Shown: piece by piece, positions 38,084 through 46,200 of the stretch
Layout of the letters: each line of letters begins with the position of its first letter
Position numbering within the stretch: the first letter of the stretch is position 1
Translations under genes and position numbers: made by a program
NCBI RefSeq assembly: GCF_030034735.1
Contig: NZ_CP125370.1
Location: 3,968,001-4,032,000 of the forward strand
From: Paenibacillus sp. RC334
GTDB taxonomy: Bacteria > Bacillota > Bacilli > Paenibacillales > Paenibacillaceae
DNA: 64,000 bases
Reading direction: 5' to 3'
The notes under the pieces: generated by a model
The model's database searches: none
Told to the model about the DNA's origin: nothing
The model's input: only the letters and a program-made list of their open reading frames with translations

Positions 38084-38347
38084 TTATTGTTTACTGTTTT
38101 TCTTACGAATCATACCAAATAAAAAAATTAATAATAAAACAGAGAACAAGAATGTATACCCTATTAACAAAGATTTTAAATTAAATTCTCCTATATTGGT
38201 ATATATTCTTCCTAGTAGAATAAGAAGCATTACCAATGATAACCCAAAATTCTCACGGTTATATTTCCTTATCTTATATTTAAAAATTCTATAAATCAGA
38301 AAAAATAGTAGCAAGAAAGATACTATTGAGATGATAACGAAAATCAT
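38084..38347 (-). CDS. small three-helix membrane protein, candidate immunity protein
   Basis: 87-aa protein with three hydrophobic helices (IISIVSFLLLFFLIYRIF; GLSLVMLLILLGRIY; IGYTFLFSVLLLIFLFGM) and a basic tail. A GGGGGA site precedes the ATG. It lies 81 bp downstream of the secreted protein gene on the same strand. Small multi-helix membrane proteins next to bacteriocin-like genes are often immunity proteins; this is inference from arrangement. Confidence 0.6.
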   Translation of the reverse strand: MIFVIISIVSFLLLFFLIYRIFKYKIRKYNRENFGLSLVMLLILLGRIYTNIGEFNLKSLLIGYTFLFSVLLLIFLFGMIRKKNSKQ

Positions 38348-38427
38348 ATTTGCATGTCCCCCTTTAAAATAAAATTAGCAAAGGTTTAATATCACCTTTG
38401 CTAATTTTATTACTCTTCATTCGAAAA

Positions 38428-39258
38428 TTACATACGTTGAATATAGTTATATGCTTGCTTAAGACTAGATCTAGCTTGTGAACGATCATTAACTACACCA
38501 GCGGCCGATGCCGCTCCAACAAGTCCAGAACCGACTAATCCCACTACTGTTTCCCATGTAACAGCCGCTACACCAAGAGCAATCAAAGTTTGAGCCAAAT
38601 TATATTTCATACTGGCGTGAGAAGTAGCAAACGCGTTTATGTTACTTATAGCCAGGGATGTATACGGGCCTGAGATAGAGACATTTGTTTTGGAAACATG
38701 GCTTCCATCTGGTCCCCAACTAGTCCATATTTTGAAATCATTATAACTAAAAAAGTTATATGTTTTATAGTTACCATAATAATGACTTATTTCAGGTATA
38801 CCACCTGAATCATTTGCTGCTGCAAGAATAATAGATTGAGGTGCACTAAATGATTGCGGGGTATCTAAACTTTCTTGAGTAATCGGTTGTTTCAACTCTT
38901 CCTCTGTTAATTTTTCACCATCAATGTAATATTCATCTCCCTTGATTTTAATATCAAAGGAATTTTCAGAATCTTTAAAGGCTTCTTTTTGTTCTATAGA
39001 TGCAGATGGCAAAAAATCAAAATGTTCCTTCGAAATGACTTTAGTATTTATAGTATCTTCTGTAACTTCTCGATACGTTGAGATATCAACTGTTCTTATA
39101 GCAATTGTTTTTCCTCCCACCACAACATCATACTTACTAGTATTTGAATCTGTAAGGGCTTTAGGGCTTGCAGAAGCAGGGCTTACAAAAGCGGTGCTTG
39201 TTACAACAAGAGCAACTACCACAACTGATGAGATCATTTTCTTTAACTTATTTTTCAT
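38428..39258 (-). CDS. secreted bacteriocin-like protein
   Basis: 276-aa exported protein. Signal peptide residues 1-30 (MKNKLKKMISSVVVVALV..., cleavage near ASA-SP), then an acidic propeptide-like region (about 31-140) and an aromatic-rich segment (SHYYGNYKTYNFFSYNDFKI). Near the C-terminus comes a hydrophobic Gly/Ala stretch (VVGLVGSGLVGAASAAGVV) and a basic tail. The layout resembles large secreted bacteriocins such as the geobacillin-26 group, but this is a tentative resemblance. AGGAGG precedes the ATG. The gene sits between the two direct repeats, as cargo. Confidence 0.55.
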   Translation of the reverse strand: MKNKLKKMISSVVVVALVVTSTAFVSPASASPKALTDSNTSKYDVVVGGKTIAIRTVDISTYREVTEDTINTKVISKEHFDFLPSASIEQKEAFKDSENSFDIKIKGDEYYIDGEKLTEEELKQPITQESLDTPQSFSAPQSIILAAANDSGGIPEISHYYGNYKTYNFFSYNDFKIWTSWGPDGSHVSKTNVSISGPYTSLAISNINAFATSHASMKYNLAQTLIALGVAAVTWETVVGLVGSGLVGAASAAGVVNDRSQARSSLKQAYNYIQRM

Positions 39259-39533
39259 TTCAAACCTCCTATTAATATTTTATGTCCTTATTGTAAATTA
39301 TTATCATATTGAATTCATATCGTCCAAATCAACTATATATATTCCAATATGCGACAAAATGTTACAAAACAAGTTGCATATTAATCTCTATTTTTTCATA
39401 TTTCGTTTTATAAAATGCCTATATATACAGTTAACCTTCCATTGCCGTTCTTCTAAAAGTACTACCTCCAAGCCCCATTTCCAGTAAAATGATATAGCCA
39501 AACTCCCCTAATAACTTGATTATGAAAATTCTT
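39259..39533 (-). promoter_or_regulatory. AT-rich promoter region of the secreted protein gene
   Basis: Minus strand: TTGATT and TATGAT are 18 bases apart at about 39336-39307, with GATAAT just after. The remaining bases to the right-hand repeat hold nothing recognisable. Confidence 0.45.
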
Positions 39534-39540
39534 AAACTTT

Positions 39541-39587
39541 TAAAGGCTTATTCCAACTTGGATCATGAGTTAGGAGTGAGCCTTTTT
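39541..39587 (+). terminator. terminator hairpin in the right repeat copy
   Basis: AAAGGCTTATTCC pairs with GGAGTGAGCCTTTTT, the counterpart of 37504-37548. Confidence 0.65.
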
Positions 39588-39664
39588 ACACAAAACAATG
39601 ACTTGCCATCCCTCCCCATCAGAGTTAACATACACACACTTCAACCACGGGAGGGAAATGTGTC

Positions 39665-39952
39665 ATGTCAGATTGGCCAGATTGGTTTCTCGAAGCATTA
39701 CGTCAACGTTTTTATCAATTAGAACTAGCTAGTGAACAACAAGCTTCATGTTCATCAGAGGACAACAATCTATTCACTCAAATGGCTCAATTCAAAATGA
39801 ATCAAAACAAGGATATTCAGCAACTGCTATCCGAATGGGAAGAAGCCATAGGTTATCAGCTAAGTCAGGACAAACAATCCATCTATATGGAAGGAGTTAA
39901 AGACGGGATTCGATTGATTCTTCCCGTCATGCACTCCACAAATATTCTCTAG
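39665..39952 (+). CDS. 95-aa conserved hypothetical protein, copy 2
   Basis: Paralogue of 37633-37920, about nine residues in ten identical. It starts MSDWPDWFLEALRQRFYQLE and ends KDGIRLILPVMHSTNIL. Leader and binding site are also duplicated. It lies tail to tail with the serine recombinase gene, 29 bp away. Function unknown; conservation of the frame in both copies argues that it is a real gene. Confidence 0.65.
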   Translation: MSDWPDWFLEALRQRFYQLELASEQQASCSSEDNNLFTQMAQFKMNQNKDIQQLLSEWEEAIGYQLSQDKQSIYMEGVKDGIRLILPVMHSTNIL

Positions 39953-39981
39953 CCTATTGATCGTTTCAGCCTATGGTTTCG

Positions 39982-41604
39982 TTAGTCCAGTATTTCGTCT
40001 ATGTCCATTCCACTTTTCAAGGTAAAAACAAAATGCGCTGGTGAGAGAATGGTTATCTTCTCCACCAACGCATTAAATAGGTTATCATCAAATTGTTCCA
40101 GTATATCTTGCCGTGTGCTTAAAATTTGAATGATTTCATCGACACGTTCCTTGAGTTGTGCCTTTTGCTCATGCTCCTGCTCCAGTGTCAGCTTCTGTTG
40201 TCGCAGCTCGTTGAGTTCACTTGAAAGCCTGTTTGTTTCTTCTTCATATACAATTTCATCAATCTGATTCCGTAGCTTGAGATTCACTAATTCCTTCAAG
40301 TCGGATTTCAATTGTTGCATCTGTCCTTCGATGTCCAATAGCGGTTCTTGCCCTACTTTGCTGGAATGCACCGATTCAATATTGGCTTTCAACGTCTTCA
40401 TGAATACTTTCTTATTCTCATACATCCGGTTGAACAATCGTACAAACGCGGAATGTAAAATGGGTTCATCGACTGATTTGGCATCACAGGCTACTTTACC
40501 TTTATTGACATACGTTTTGCATTGCCATACTACTTTTTTGGATGGATTATTGCTGTTCCAGGTTCGGCGTTTAAAAATAGCTCCGCAGCATCCACAATAT
40601 ACTTTGCTACTGAGTGCATATTTACTGGAGTATCTTTTACTCTCCCCCATCACACTCCCTTTCAGCATGGCCCTCCGTTCCTTTTCCTTTTGTACCGCTT
40701 CAAATAGTTCCTTGGATACAATCGGCTCATGGTTGTCCTCAATTAAATATTGCTGTTCTTGTCCTTTATTTCTTATTCGTTTGTGGGTTAGAAAATCTAC
40801 CGTTACCGTCTTTTGCTGAAGCAAAGCTCCGTAATATTTCTCATTCGTCAGAATTAAGGTAATGGAGGAATCCCACCACGTATCGCCACCCGTGACTGTT
40901 TTGATCTTATCTCGCATCAATCCTCTGGCAATCGCCTGATAGCTTTTTCCATCCAAGTACTCCTCATATATCCTGCGTACAATCTCAGCTTCTGGCTCGT
41001 TAATCACCAGTTCACCATGTTCATCCTTATCATAGCCGAGGAAGCGGTTCGTGTTGCAAAAGACTTTGCCGTTTTGGAAGCCACGCAGTATTCCCCAGCG
41101 ACTATTTTCAGAAATATTCCGACTCTCATCTTGTGCAAGGGAACTCAGGATGGTCAGCAATACTTCACCTGTGGTATCCAGCGTATTAATATTCTCCCGT
41201 TCAAAGAATACAGCGACTCCGAGACTTTTGAGTTCCCGTACATATTTCAATAAATCCAATGTATTTCTGGCGAATCTCGAAATCGACTTGACAAGAATCA
41301 GATCCAGTTTACCGTTTCGAGCATCCTGTATCATCCGATTAAAATGTGTTCTATTTTTGGTACTGGTTCCGGTGATCCCTTCATCGGCATAGATATCCGC
41401 CATTTCCCATTCCAAGTTGTTTTGAATGTACTTTGTATAATGATTGACCTGATTGGTATAGCTCTCCTTTTGCTCCTCGGAATCGGTACTGACCCGACAA
41501 TAGGCAGCGACTTTCTTCTTTTGAATCGATTGAATTCCCTCTACAATGTCCATCGTTTTAATGGGAACGACGACGACTTTTTTTGCGATTGCGGCTTGTG
41601 CCAT
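39982..41604 (-). CDS. large serine recombinase
   Basis: 540-aa site-specific recombinase. The catalytic domain has the nucleophile serine in AAYCRVSTDSEEQ (about residue 38) and the arginine motif KSISRFARNTLDLL. The recombinase domain follows (GYDKDEHGELVINEPEAEIV), then a zinc ribbon (YCGCCGAIFKRR...WQC) and a long C-terminal coiled coil (about 420-500). Such enzymes integrate and excise phages and conjugative elements without accessory factors for integration. It marks the left end of the element. A SHOCT-like small gene lies upstream. Confidence 0.93.
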   Translation of the reverse strand: MAQAAIAKKVVVVPIKTMDIVEGIQSIQKKKVAAYCRVSTDSEEQKESYTNQVNHYTKYIQNNLEWEMADIYADEGITGTSTKNRTHFNRMIQDARNGKLDLILVKSISRFARNTLDLLKYVRELKSLGVAVFFERENINTLDTTGEVLLTILSSLAQDESRNISENSRWGILRGFQNGKVFCNTNRFLGYDKDEHGELVINEPEAEIVRRIYEEYLDGKSYQAIARGLMRDKIKTVTGGDTWWDSSITLILTNEKYYGALLQQKTVTVDFLTHKRIRNKGQEQQYLIEDNHEPIVSKELFEAVQKEKERRAMLKGSVMGESKRYSSKYALSSKVYCGCCGAIFKRRTWNSNNPSKKVVWQCKTYVNKGKVACDAKSVDEPILHSAFVRLFNRMYENKKVFMKTLKANIESVHSSKVGQEPLLDIEGQMQQLKSDLKELVNLKLRNQIDEIVYEEETNRLSSELNELRQQKLTLEQEHEQKAQLKERVDEIIQILSTRQDILEQFDDNLFNALVEKITILSPAHFVFTLKSGMDIDEILD

Positions 41605-41694
41605 AGGTATTTCTCCCTTCCATATCTTCTTTATACGGTCACATGGTATAATGCTTGCGGCACATCATCAAGTCCATTTCTGCCCATGTGATAG

Positions 41695-41820
41695 CTACTT
41701 GAAAGATTTTTTATTAAGCTGGTCAATGGCTATAAATTCTTCTTCTGTAATGACATTTTGTGATCTCAATTGTTTTAACAGGCTTAGACTCAGTAGATAA
41801 TCAATAGATTTTCGTTGCAT
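41695..41820 (-). CDS. SHOCT-like small protein, 41 aa
   Basis: ATG at 41820 with AAAGGAG upstream. The 41-aa product has the short C-terminal (SHOCT) pattern: LLKQLRSQNVITEEEFIAID followed by KK. SHOCT mini-proteins are often found just before large serine recombinases in Firmicute elements, as here, and may modulate the recombinase. It is too short for most gene finders. Confidence 0.6.
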   Translation of the reverse strand: MQRKSIDYLLSLSLLKQLRSQNVITEEEFIAIDQLNKKSFK

Positions 41821-41883
41821 ATGTATGTGCTCCTTTGAAATAAAAAATGGCTCACCTCTAAGGCAAGCCGGTAGATATAAAGC

Positions 41884-43035
41884 TCAGAATAAATTTTTAA
41901 GGCTAATGGTCTTTTCTATGGTCATGCTAGGATCACTTGCTAAGGTGGCTGTTAATATTAATGCTTTGTTGCTAGACCCACTACTGCTTCCTGCTTTCAC
42001 CGTCACGCTTTTTCCTGTGCTGGCTGTTATGCTTCCCATGATAGGAGTTGAATCATCTTGATTCCGTAAGCTCCACTCTACAGACTGGTCAAACACTTCC
42101 ACTCCATGATCATAGATATGACTGACATATGAGGCGCTTTGACCTGTTTTGAGCATGGGATTACCAGTAATGGCTATCGAATAGATATGCGTTCCCGTTT
42201 CGACGACTCTCATTTCAATCGTACTCAGTATCGTAGGGTGATATGTTAATTTTACGGTGATACTTGCTTGGCCCAAAGCGATGCCCATAACCCGACCTTG
42301 CTGATCTACACTAATCACACTCGGATCACTGGATGTATAGGTAATCAGCGGATTGGCTATCTCATCCCCATTATCCGTAGCCGTTACTTCCAAAGATAAC
42401 GTTTCGTTGAGCTGCACATGAGCTATCGTTCCCTGATTGATATGTAATGCGTAGGTATGAGCAATCTCATATTTCCATCTGTCTGCAATGTTATGTTCCA
42501 CATCATCATAAGCTGTATTTATGCTATCTAATGTGCAGCTTAACTGGATGATGCCATTCAATGTATGATTTATTCCAGTCACTTTAAACGGCTGATGAGT
42601 AATGTAGAATCGTTGGCTTAATGTAATGCCCCTCGTATCTGTATTGTCTTGTACGGTAATCAGGATGTTGCCCTCCGGCATGGAGATAACTTTACCTGTT
42701 TCTGTTGAAAACGTTCTGGATTCCACCACAGCATCAAACCATTTCACCTGTCCACTCCAGTTCAAAGCCAGCCGTTGGTTACACTTTTTCATTCTGCCTC
42801 GACAAGACTGTTCATTTCGATCCACCTGACTGGTGATCAGATACCGTTCATCACGATAATCCACGATATCTCCTGTATGTAAAGGTGTCGCTGCCCGAAT
42901 GATTTTTTCATCGGTCATCCGAATGGTATCTGTCGCATCCCGGATCAGAGCAAGCTGCTTTACACTATTAATTTGCACAAGCTCTCCCTTCTCTCTCAGA
43001 AAGAAATCCAGCATCGACTCTAGGCTCCTTGTCAC
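41884..43035 (-). CDS. head protein with bacterial Ig-like domain
   Basis: 383-aa phage structural protein. Residues 1-170 look like a head-tail completion or adaptor domain (TGDIVDYRDERYLITSQ). A Big_2 Ig-like domain spans about 210-285 (YTSSDPSVISVDQQGRVMGI, ALGQASITVKLTY), and a second beta sandwich fills the C-terminus. Ig domains decorate virion surfaces and bind host polysaccharides. The start overlaps the previous gene by four bases, closing the head operon; after it there are only recombinase genes and no tail genes. Confidence 0.7.
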   Translation of the reverse strand: MTRSLESMLDFFLREKGELVQINSVKQLALIRDATDTIRMTDEKIIRAATPLHTGDIVDYRDERYLITSQVDRNEQSCRGRMKKCNQRLALNWSGQVKWFDAVVESRTFSTETGKVISMPEGNILITVQDNTDTRGITLSQRFYITHQPFKVTGINHTLNGIIQLSCTLDSINTAYDDVEHNIADRWKYEIAHTYALHINQGTIAHVQLNETLSLEVTATDNGDEIANPLITYTSSDPSVISVDQQGRVMGIALGQASITVKLTYHPTILSTIEMRVVETGTHIYSIAITGNPMLKTGQSASYVSHIYDHGVEVFDQSVEWSLRNQDDSTPIMGSITASTGKSVTVKAGSSSGSSNKALILTATLASDPSMTIEKTISLKNLF

Positions 43036-43322
43036 TCCTCCACCTCCAATGCAAAATCTGGCTTACAGCGATATAGATACAATTCCACATAATCACTCCA
43101 TTCCTTCATGTCCAAAATGATAAAGATATCCTCACCAATTCGGACATAGCCATTCGACTGCAATAAGGATTCCAATGGACAGAAAGCTCGATGTATCGTC
43201 TCCAGTGTATATCCATCTTCAAAGGAAAAGCTTTTGCGATAAGGTTGTACATCTGCCATGATTAACTGGACAGGAGTGAAATTGATATTATCCAAAATTT
43301 CCAACTTCGTATCATAGAACAT
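43032..43322 (-). CDS. probable head-tail stopper/adaptor protein
   Basis: 96-aa protein between the connector and the Ig-domain head protein, with one-base and four-base overlaps to its neighbours. Predominantly beta (GYVRIGEDIFIILDMKEWSD, YVELYLYRC). Position and size fit the SPP1 gp16-like stopper group, but the sequence shows no decisive motif. Confidence 0.5.
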   Translation of the reverse strand: MFYDTKLEILDNINFTPVQLIMADVQPYRKSFSFEDGYTLETIHRAFCPLESLLQSNGYVRIGEDIFIILDMKEWSDYVELYLYRCKPDFALEVEE

Positions 43323-43633
43323 TAATCTGTCCCGACCTTGATTTTAGGCAGAGGAAGAGCAAGTTGAATACTTGTCGGAATCCCCGTTTCATAGGTGGCT
43401 GAGCGTTCACCTTCCTGCTTATTGGTTAAAGCAACCGAATCCCGATTTTTATAGAGATACACCGCATAATCGACCATGACTTCATCATATTCCACTGGCA
43501 GTGTTACCACATTACAATAGCCAAAAATATTTCCTCTAGCTTTATTCAAATAGTGGATCAGGATATCATCCTTCGATATGTCTGTTGGTTCAATGCCTAA
43601 TAACCGTTTAAGTAAATTCAATGAATCACTCAT
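43322..43633 (-). CDS. gp6-like head-tail connector
   Basis: 103-aa helical protein. The pattern LLKRLLGIEPTDISKDDILI, then LNKARGNIFGYCN and MVDYAVYLYKNRD, is typical of the phage gp6/gp15 connector family that binds the portal after packaging. Overlaps both neighbours, consistent with a late head operon. Confidence 0.72.
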   Translation of the reverse strand: MSDSLNLLKRLLGIEPTDISKDDILIHYLNKARGNIFGYCNVVTLPVEYDEVMVDYAVYLYKNRDSVALTNKQEGERSATYETGIPTSIQLALPLPKIKVGTD

Positions 43634-43844
43634 GTGCTGCCTCCTGTTCCTCCTTTATCTGTGCCTTCTCGTTACGCTTCATATTTCTTACAGTTTGGGC
43701 TTTCGTTTGGGTTGCTTCTTGCTTAGTCTCATCTGGTTGAGGTTCCTCCACTTGCTCATAATGCCCACTAGCCTGTAAACGCAGCATTAACTCCTGATCT
43801 GTGATTTCCCATGTGCAGCCTGTTTCTTGATTCAAAAACCACAT
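43626..43844 (-). CDS. small phage protein after the capsid gene
   Basis: 72-aa product with start at 43844, where GGAGGGTG precedes the ATG. It opens MWFLNQETGCTWEITDQELM and ends in a charged, Gln/Lys/Glu-rich tail. This is common between capsid and connector genes of siphophages, where such proteins act as a minor head component. Family not certain. Confidence 0.5.
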   Translation of the reverse strand: MWFLNQETGCTWEITDQELMLRLQASGHYEQVEEPQPDETKQEATQTKAQTVRNMKRNEKAQIKEEQEAAHE

Positions 43845-43854
43845 CTTATCACCC

Positions 43855-43893
43855 TCCAAAAAATAAAATAGGGCATCCAAAACGGACACCCCG
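43855..43893 (-). terminator. terminator/attenuator after the capsid gene
   Basis: Minus strand: GGGGTGTCC, GTTTT, GGATGCCC, then TATTTTATTTTTT. It would lower transcription into the connector genes. Confidence 0.75.
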
Positions 43894-43941
43894 AACGTGT
43901 TTCTTCTATTATAATGTGTTTTCATAATCATACATTTTCAA

Positions 43942-44772
43942 TTATGACTTATTGGCTGTAAGTACAGCAATGGCTTCGGGCTTAATACATTTGGCTCCGA
44001 ATACTTGCAACCCTTTCACTGCATCCGAAAATTGTTTCTCTGGTCTGAATGCTTCGACCGAATCCACTTGACCTGCAAAGGAAATGGCACTTTTATGACC
44101 TGCAATAATTTTATACTTAGCTCCTGCGGTATTCGGCACATTATTGGATTTATACACCGTCATCCCATCAATATCTCCGACATAGCCTGTGCGGATAATA
44201 TTCGAGTCTTTGGTGAAACGAGCATCTTTCAGTAGCAAGCCATAATACCATGCAGGAACCACCACAAATCGTTCCGATTCAGGTGCATTATTTTCGTCCA
44301 ATAGTACGCCTAAATCAATCAGCAAATCATAGGCTGTATCTTTCGTTGGGACAATAGGTGCTGTATCATTGCCCATCGTATTCTCAGCTTTGACCTCTGT
44401 GTAGAATCCAGCAAGATACTGATCCACCACATTGGCTAGTCCATAGGAAGCTTCCACGATCCCACCATCCAATAAGTTTACATTCGCTTGCGCAGCATCT
44501 ACATCATCCACTTGAAAATTGAAATACTTCGCTTGATCGATCACCAACGTTTTTTGCGTAGCATCCAACTCCTGCGGATTACCAATCCCAATTACCTTGT
44601 CATAATTGCCAATGCTTACTGCACCAATCGAATTGATTTTTACTGTGGAGCCTTGCCCTTGAATCTCACCTTCATAATCGGTGTTGACTACGTTCCCATA
44701 CACCAGATTCTTCTTCAAACTTTCATTTAAACGTGCGCTCCAAATTGTAGGAATAAAATGTTGTACTGTCAT
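43942..44772 (-). CDS. phage major capsid protein
   Basis: 276-aa capsid protein of a P22-coat/HK97-like group found in Firmicute phages. It starts MTVQHFIPTIWSARLNESLK and has the E-loop-like region YGNVVNTDYEGEIQGQGSTV, then VDDVDAAQANVNLLDGG and a later VYKSNNVPN. It follows a DUF4355-type scaffold gene by 31 bp, the standard scaffold-capsid order. Expressed strongly in related phages; here a terminator follows at once. Confidence 0.82.
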   Translation of the reverse strand: MTVQHFIPTIWSARLNESLKKNLVYGNVVNTDYEGEIQGQGSTVKINSIGAVSIGNYDKVIGIGNPQELDATQKTLVIDQAKYFNFQVDDVDAAQANVNLLDGGIVEASYGLANVVDQYLAGFYTEVKAENTMGNDTAPIVPTKDTAYDLLIDLGVLLDENNAPESERFVVVPAWYYGLLLKDARFTKDSNIIRTGYVGDIDGMTVYKSNNVPNTAGAKYKIIAGHKSAISFAGQVDSVEAFRPEKQFSDAVKGLQVFGAKCIKPEAIAVLTANKS

Positions 44773-44803
44773 ATCTATTCACCTTGTCCTTTTCTATTGA
44801 TTA

Positions 44804-45418
44804 TTATTTGTTTTGTAATGCTTGTTTGACTTGATCCCAATGCTGATTAATCTCGTTTGGCGACATGCCTTTAATCGAATCCAATGTAAATGTGTTACTT
44901 GTTGAACCAGCCGGAGGTGTGTAGCCATCTCCTTTGAGTCGTTGCTCGACTTGCTGTTGAATTGCCAGTTGTAACGATTGTTCCAACATACCTAAATTCA
45001 CTGTCGTCGCTTCTTCATCTGCGCCAATAAAAAAATCCACTAACGGGAGTGGAAGTTTCTTCTCGGATGCTATTTTTACCGCTTGGCTGGTTAATCGTTC
45101 ACGCTGCTTCTCTAGCTTCATATTTTCGACTTCGGCACGTAGCTTCTCGACTTCGATTTCTTTCTCATCCTTCGCCGGGAATCGCTTCTTGATCTCAGCA
45201 TCCACTGCACTTTCCAAATGATTGGCTTTCCACGTTTCCAGTGATTTAGCGGATCGTTTGTCCACCGTGCTATCGAACCAACTTTTTGCTCGCTGATTAG
45301 ATTGGATATATTGCTCCATCCCCTGCACGCTATACGGATTCAAACCCTGAAGATACATTTGCCATTCCTCTTTGGTTTGGTTTTCTTCAATCAACTGCTT
45401 CATTTGTTCTAAATTCAT
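44804..45418 (-). CDS. phage capsid scaffolding protein (DUF4355-like)
   Basis: 204-aa protein with a long central coiled coil (about 95-125: EIEVEKLRAEVENMKLEKQR) and the family end KKLPLPLVDFFIGADEEATT. Scaffold proteins guide capsid assembly and leave or are degraded. Upstream lies a 400-bp noncoding stretch with two repeated 115-bp units. Confidence 0.8.
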   Translation of the reverse strand: MNLEQMKQLIEENQTKEEWQMYLQGLNPYSVQGMEQYIQSNQRAKSWFDSTVDKRSAKSLETWKANHLESAVDAEIKKRFPAKDEKEIEVEKLRAEVENMKLEKQRERLTSQAVKIASEKKLPLPLVDFFIGADEEATTVNLGMLEQSLQLAIQQQVEQRLKGDGYTPPAGSTSNTFTLDSIKGMSPNEINQHWDQVKQALQNK

Positions 45419-45512
45419 TTTAGATAATCTCCTTTATTGCCCATTCGACTACGCAGAACCGAACACGCTTATATATGTATGGAGCCGTTTAATGTCATGC
45501 TCAGGACAGTAA

Positions 45513-45627
45513 TGTAACGCATTAGAAATCACAAAAACGAGGAAAAGGTACAAACATACCAACTCCCCACTTTTAGGTATTTTTAACCCTTATTTCATTT
45601 GGATTTTTGACAGCCTAAAGCGTAACA
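45513..45627 (-). repeat. 115-bp repeat unit, copy 2 (downstream)
   Basis: Minus strand: TGTTACGCTTTAG at the start, CTAATGCGTTACA at the end, so the unit has inverted termini with one mismatch. The interior contains GGGGAGTTGGTATG. Confidence 0.8.
45522..45557 (-). CDS. 11-codon micro-ORF MFVPFPRFCDF
   Basis: GGGGAGTT lies four bases before ATG; the peptide is MFVPFPRFCDF and TAA follows. Shares M-F-V-x-x-x-R-F-x-x-F with the copy at 45714-45749. A leader peptide is possible. Confidence 0.4.
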   Translation of the reverse strand: MFVPFPRFCDF

Positions 45628-45704
45628 ACGAGTCTGTTTGTGGTCGAGCTTTCAAACACGTATATGTATGTTCAATTCGTTTAACGTCATATCTGCTACA
45701 ATGA

Positions 45705-45819
45705 TGTTACGCATTAGAAAACGTAAAAACGAGAAATAGATACAAACATACCAACTCCTCATTTTGGGTTGTTTTTCATCCTTAGTTTATTAGACTTTTT
45801 AAACCTCTAAAGCGTAACA
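45705..45819 (-). repeat. 115-bp repeat unit, copy 1 (upstream)
   Basis: Minus strand: TGTTACGCTTTAG to CTAATGCGTAACA, with perfect 8-bp inverted termini. It begins directly at the stop codon of the Cys-rich protein gene. Confidence 0.8.
45714..45749 (-). CDS. 11-codon micro-ORF MFVSISRFYVF
   Basis: GAGGAGTTGGT precedes ATG; the peptide is MFVSISRFYVF with TAA. Same length, start and stop position as the ORF in the second unit, while most substitutions elsewhere in the unit are random. Confidence 0.4.
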   Translation of the reverse strand: MFVSISRFYVF

Positions 45820-46200
45820 TCAAGCCTGTTTTTTCCTCATCTGACGCATCCGTAATTTCGACTTTTCGTTTGCATTCTTATCCTTACACTTCTCACAATA
45901 TTTCTGCCGATTCGAATTCGCTGAAAAAGTAGCCTTACATTTCTGACAGTTCACCCTCGGTTTCGCTGTATTAAACCCAACCTCTACATTACGTTCAGAC
46001 TTATATTCTCGTTCTAACTTTTCATCTATGGGTAAAACCCCATTTTCAAAATAGCTACAACGGGGCAGATCATCATCTTGAGCGAAAAATACACATGGGC
46101 CATCTTGTAAACAGCAATAGTTTGGGATACCGTGCTTTGCTCCGAGATAACCAGCACAGCTATTCTTCACGAGCCGCTTGATCCTATTTTTATTATGCAT
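45820..46200 (-). CDS. cysteine-rich VLP-type zinc protein
   Basis: 126-aa protein with about ten cysteines in two clusters: YCCLQDGPCVFF...RCSYF near 28-48 and a zinc ribbon CQKCKATF...YCEKCKDKN near 84-105. The N-terminus matches the 'cysteine-rich VLP' domain of phage-like elements. The basic tail (RMRQMRKKQA) may bind DNA. It overlaps the portal gene by eight bases. Confidence 0.68.
   Translation of the reverse strand: MHNKNRIKRLVKNSCAGYLGAKHGIPNYCCLQDGPCVFFAQDDDLPRCSYFENGVLPIDEKLEREYKSERNVEVGFNTAKPRVNCQKCKATFSANSNRQKYCEKCKDKNANEKSKLRMRQMRKKQA

Larger units (their letters stand above)
39534..40090. repeat. right copy of the ~557-bp direct repeat
   Basis: Partner of 37500-38056. Here the recombinase 3' end is intact and continues into the complete gene. 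Confidence 0.85.
45419..45819 (-). other. 400-bp noncoding stretch with two 115-bp repeat units
   Basis: Between the Cys-rich protein gene and the scaffold gene. It contains two diverged direct copies, 192 bp apart, of a 115-bp unit bounded by TGTTACGC and GCGTAACA. Each copy holds a ribosome binding site and an 11-codon ORF, listed separately. Confidence 0.85.

Noticed and set aside
45419..45819. CRISPR array or iteron cluster
   Set aside because: Only two long, diverged units are present, with no short regularly spaced direct repeats.
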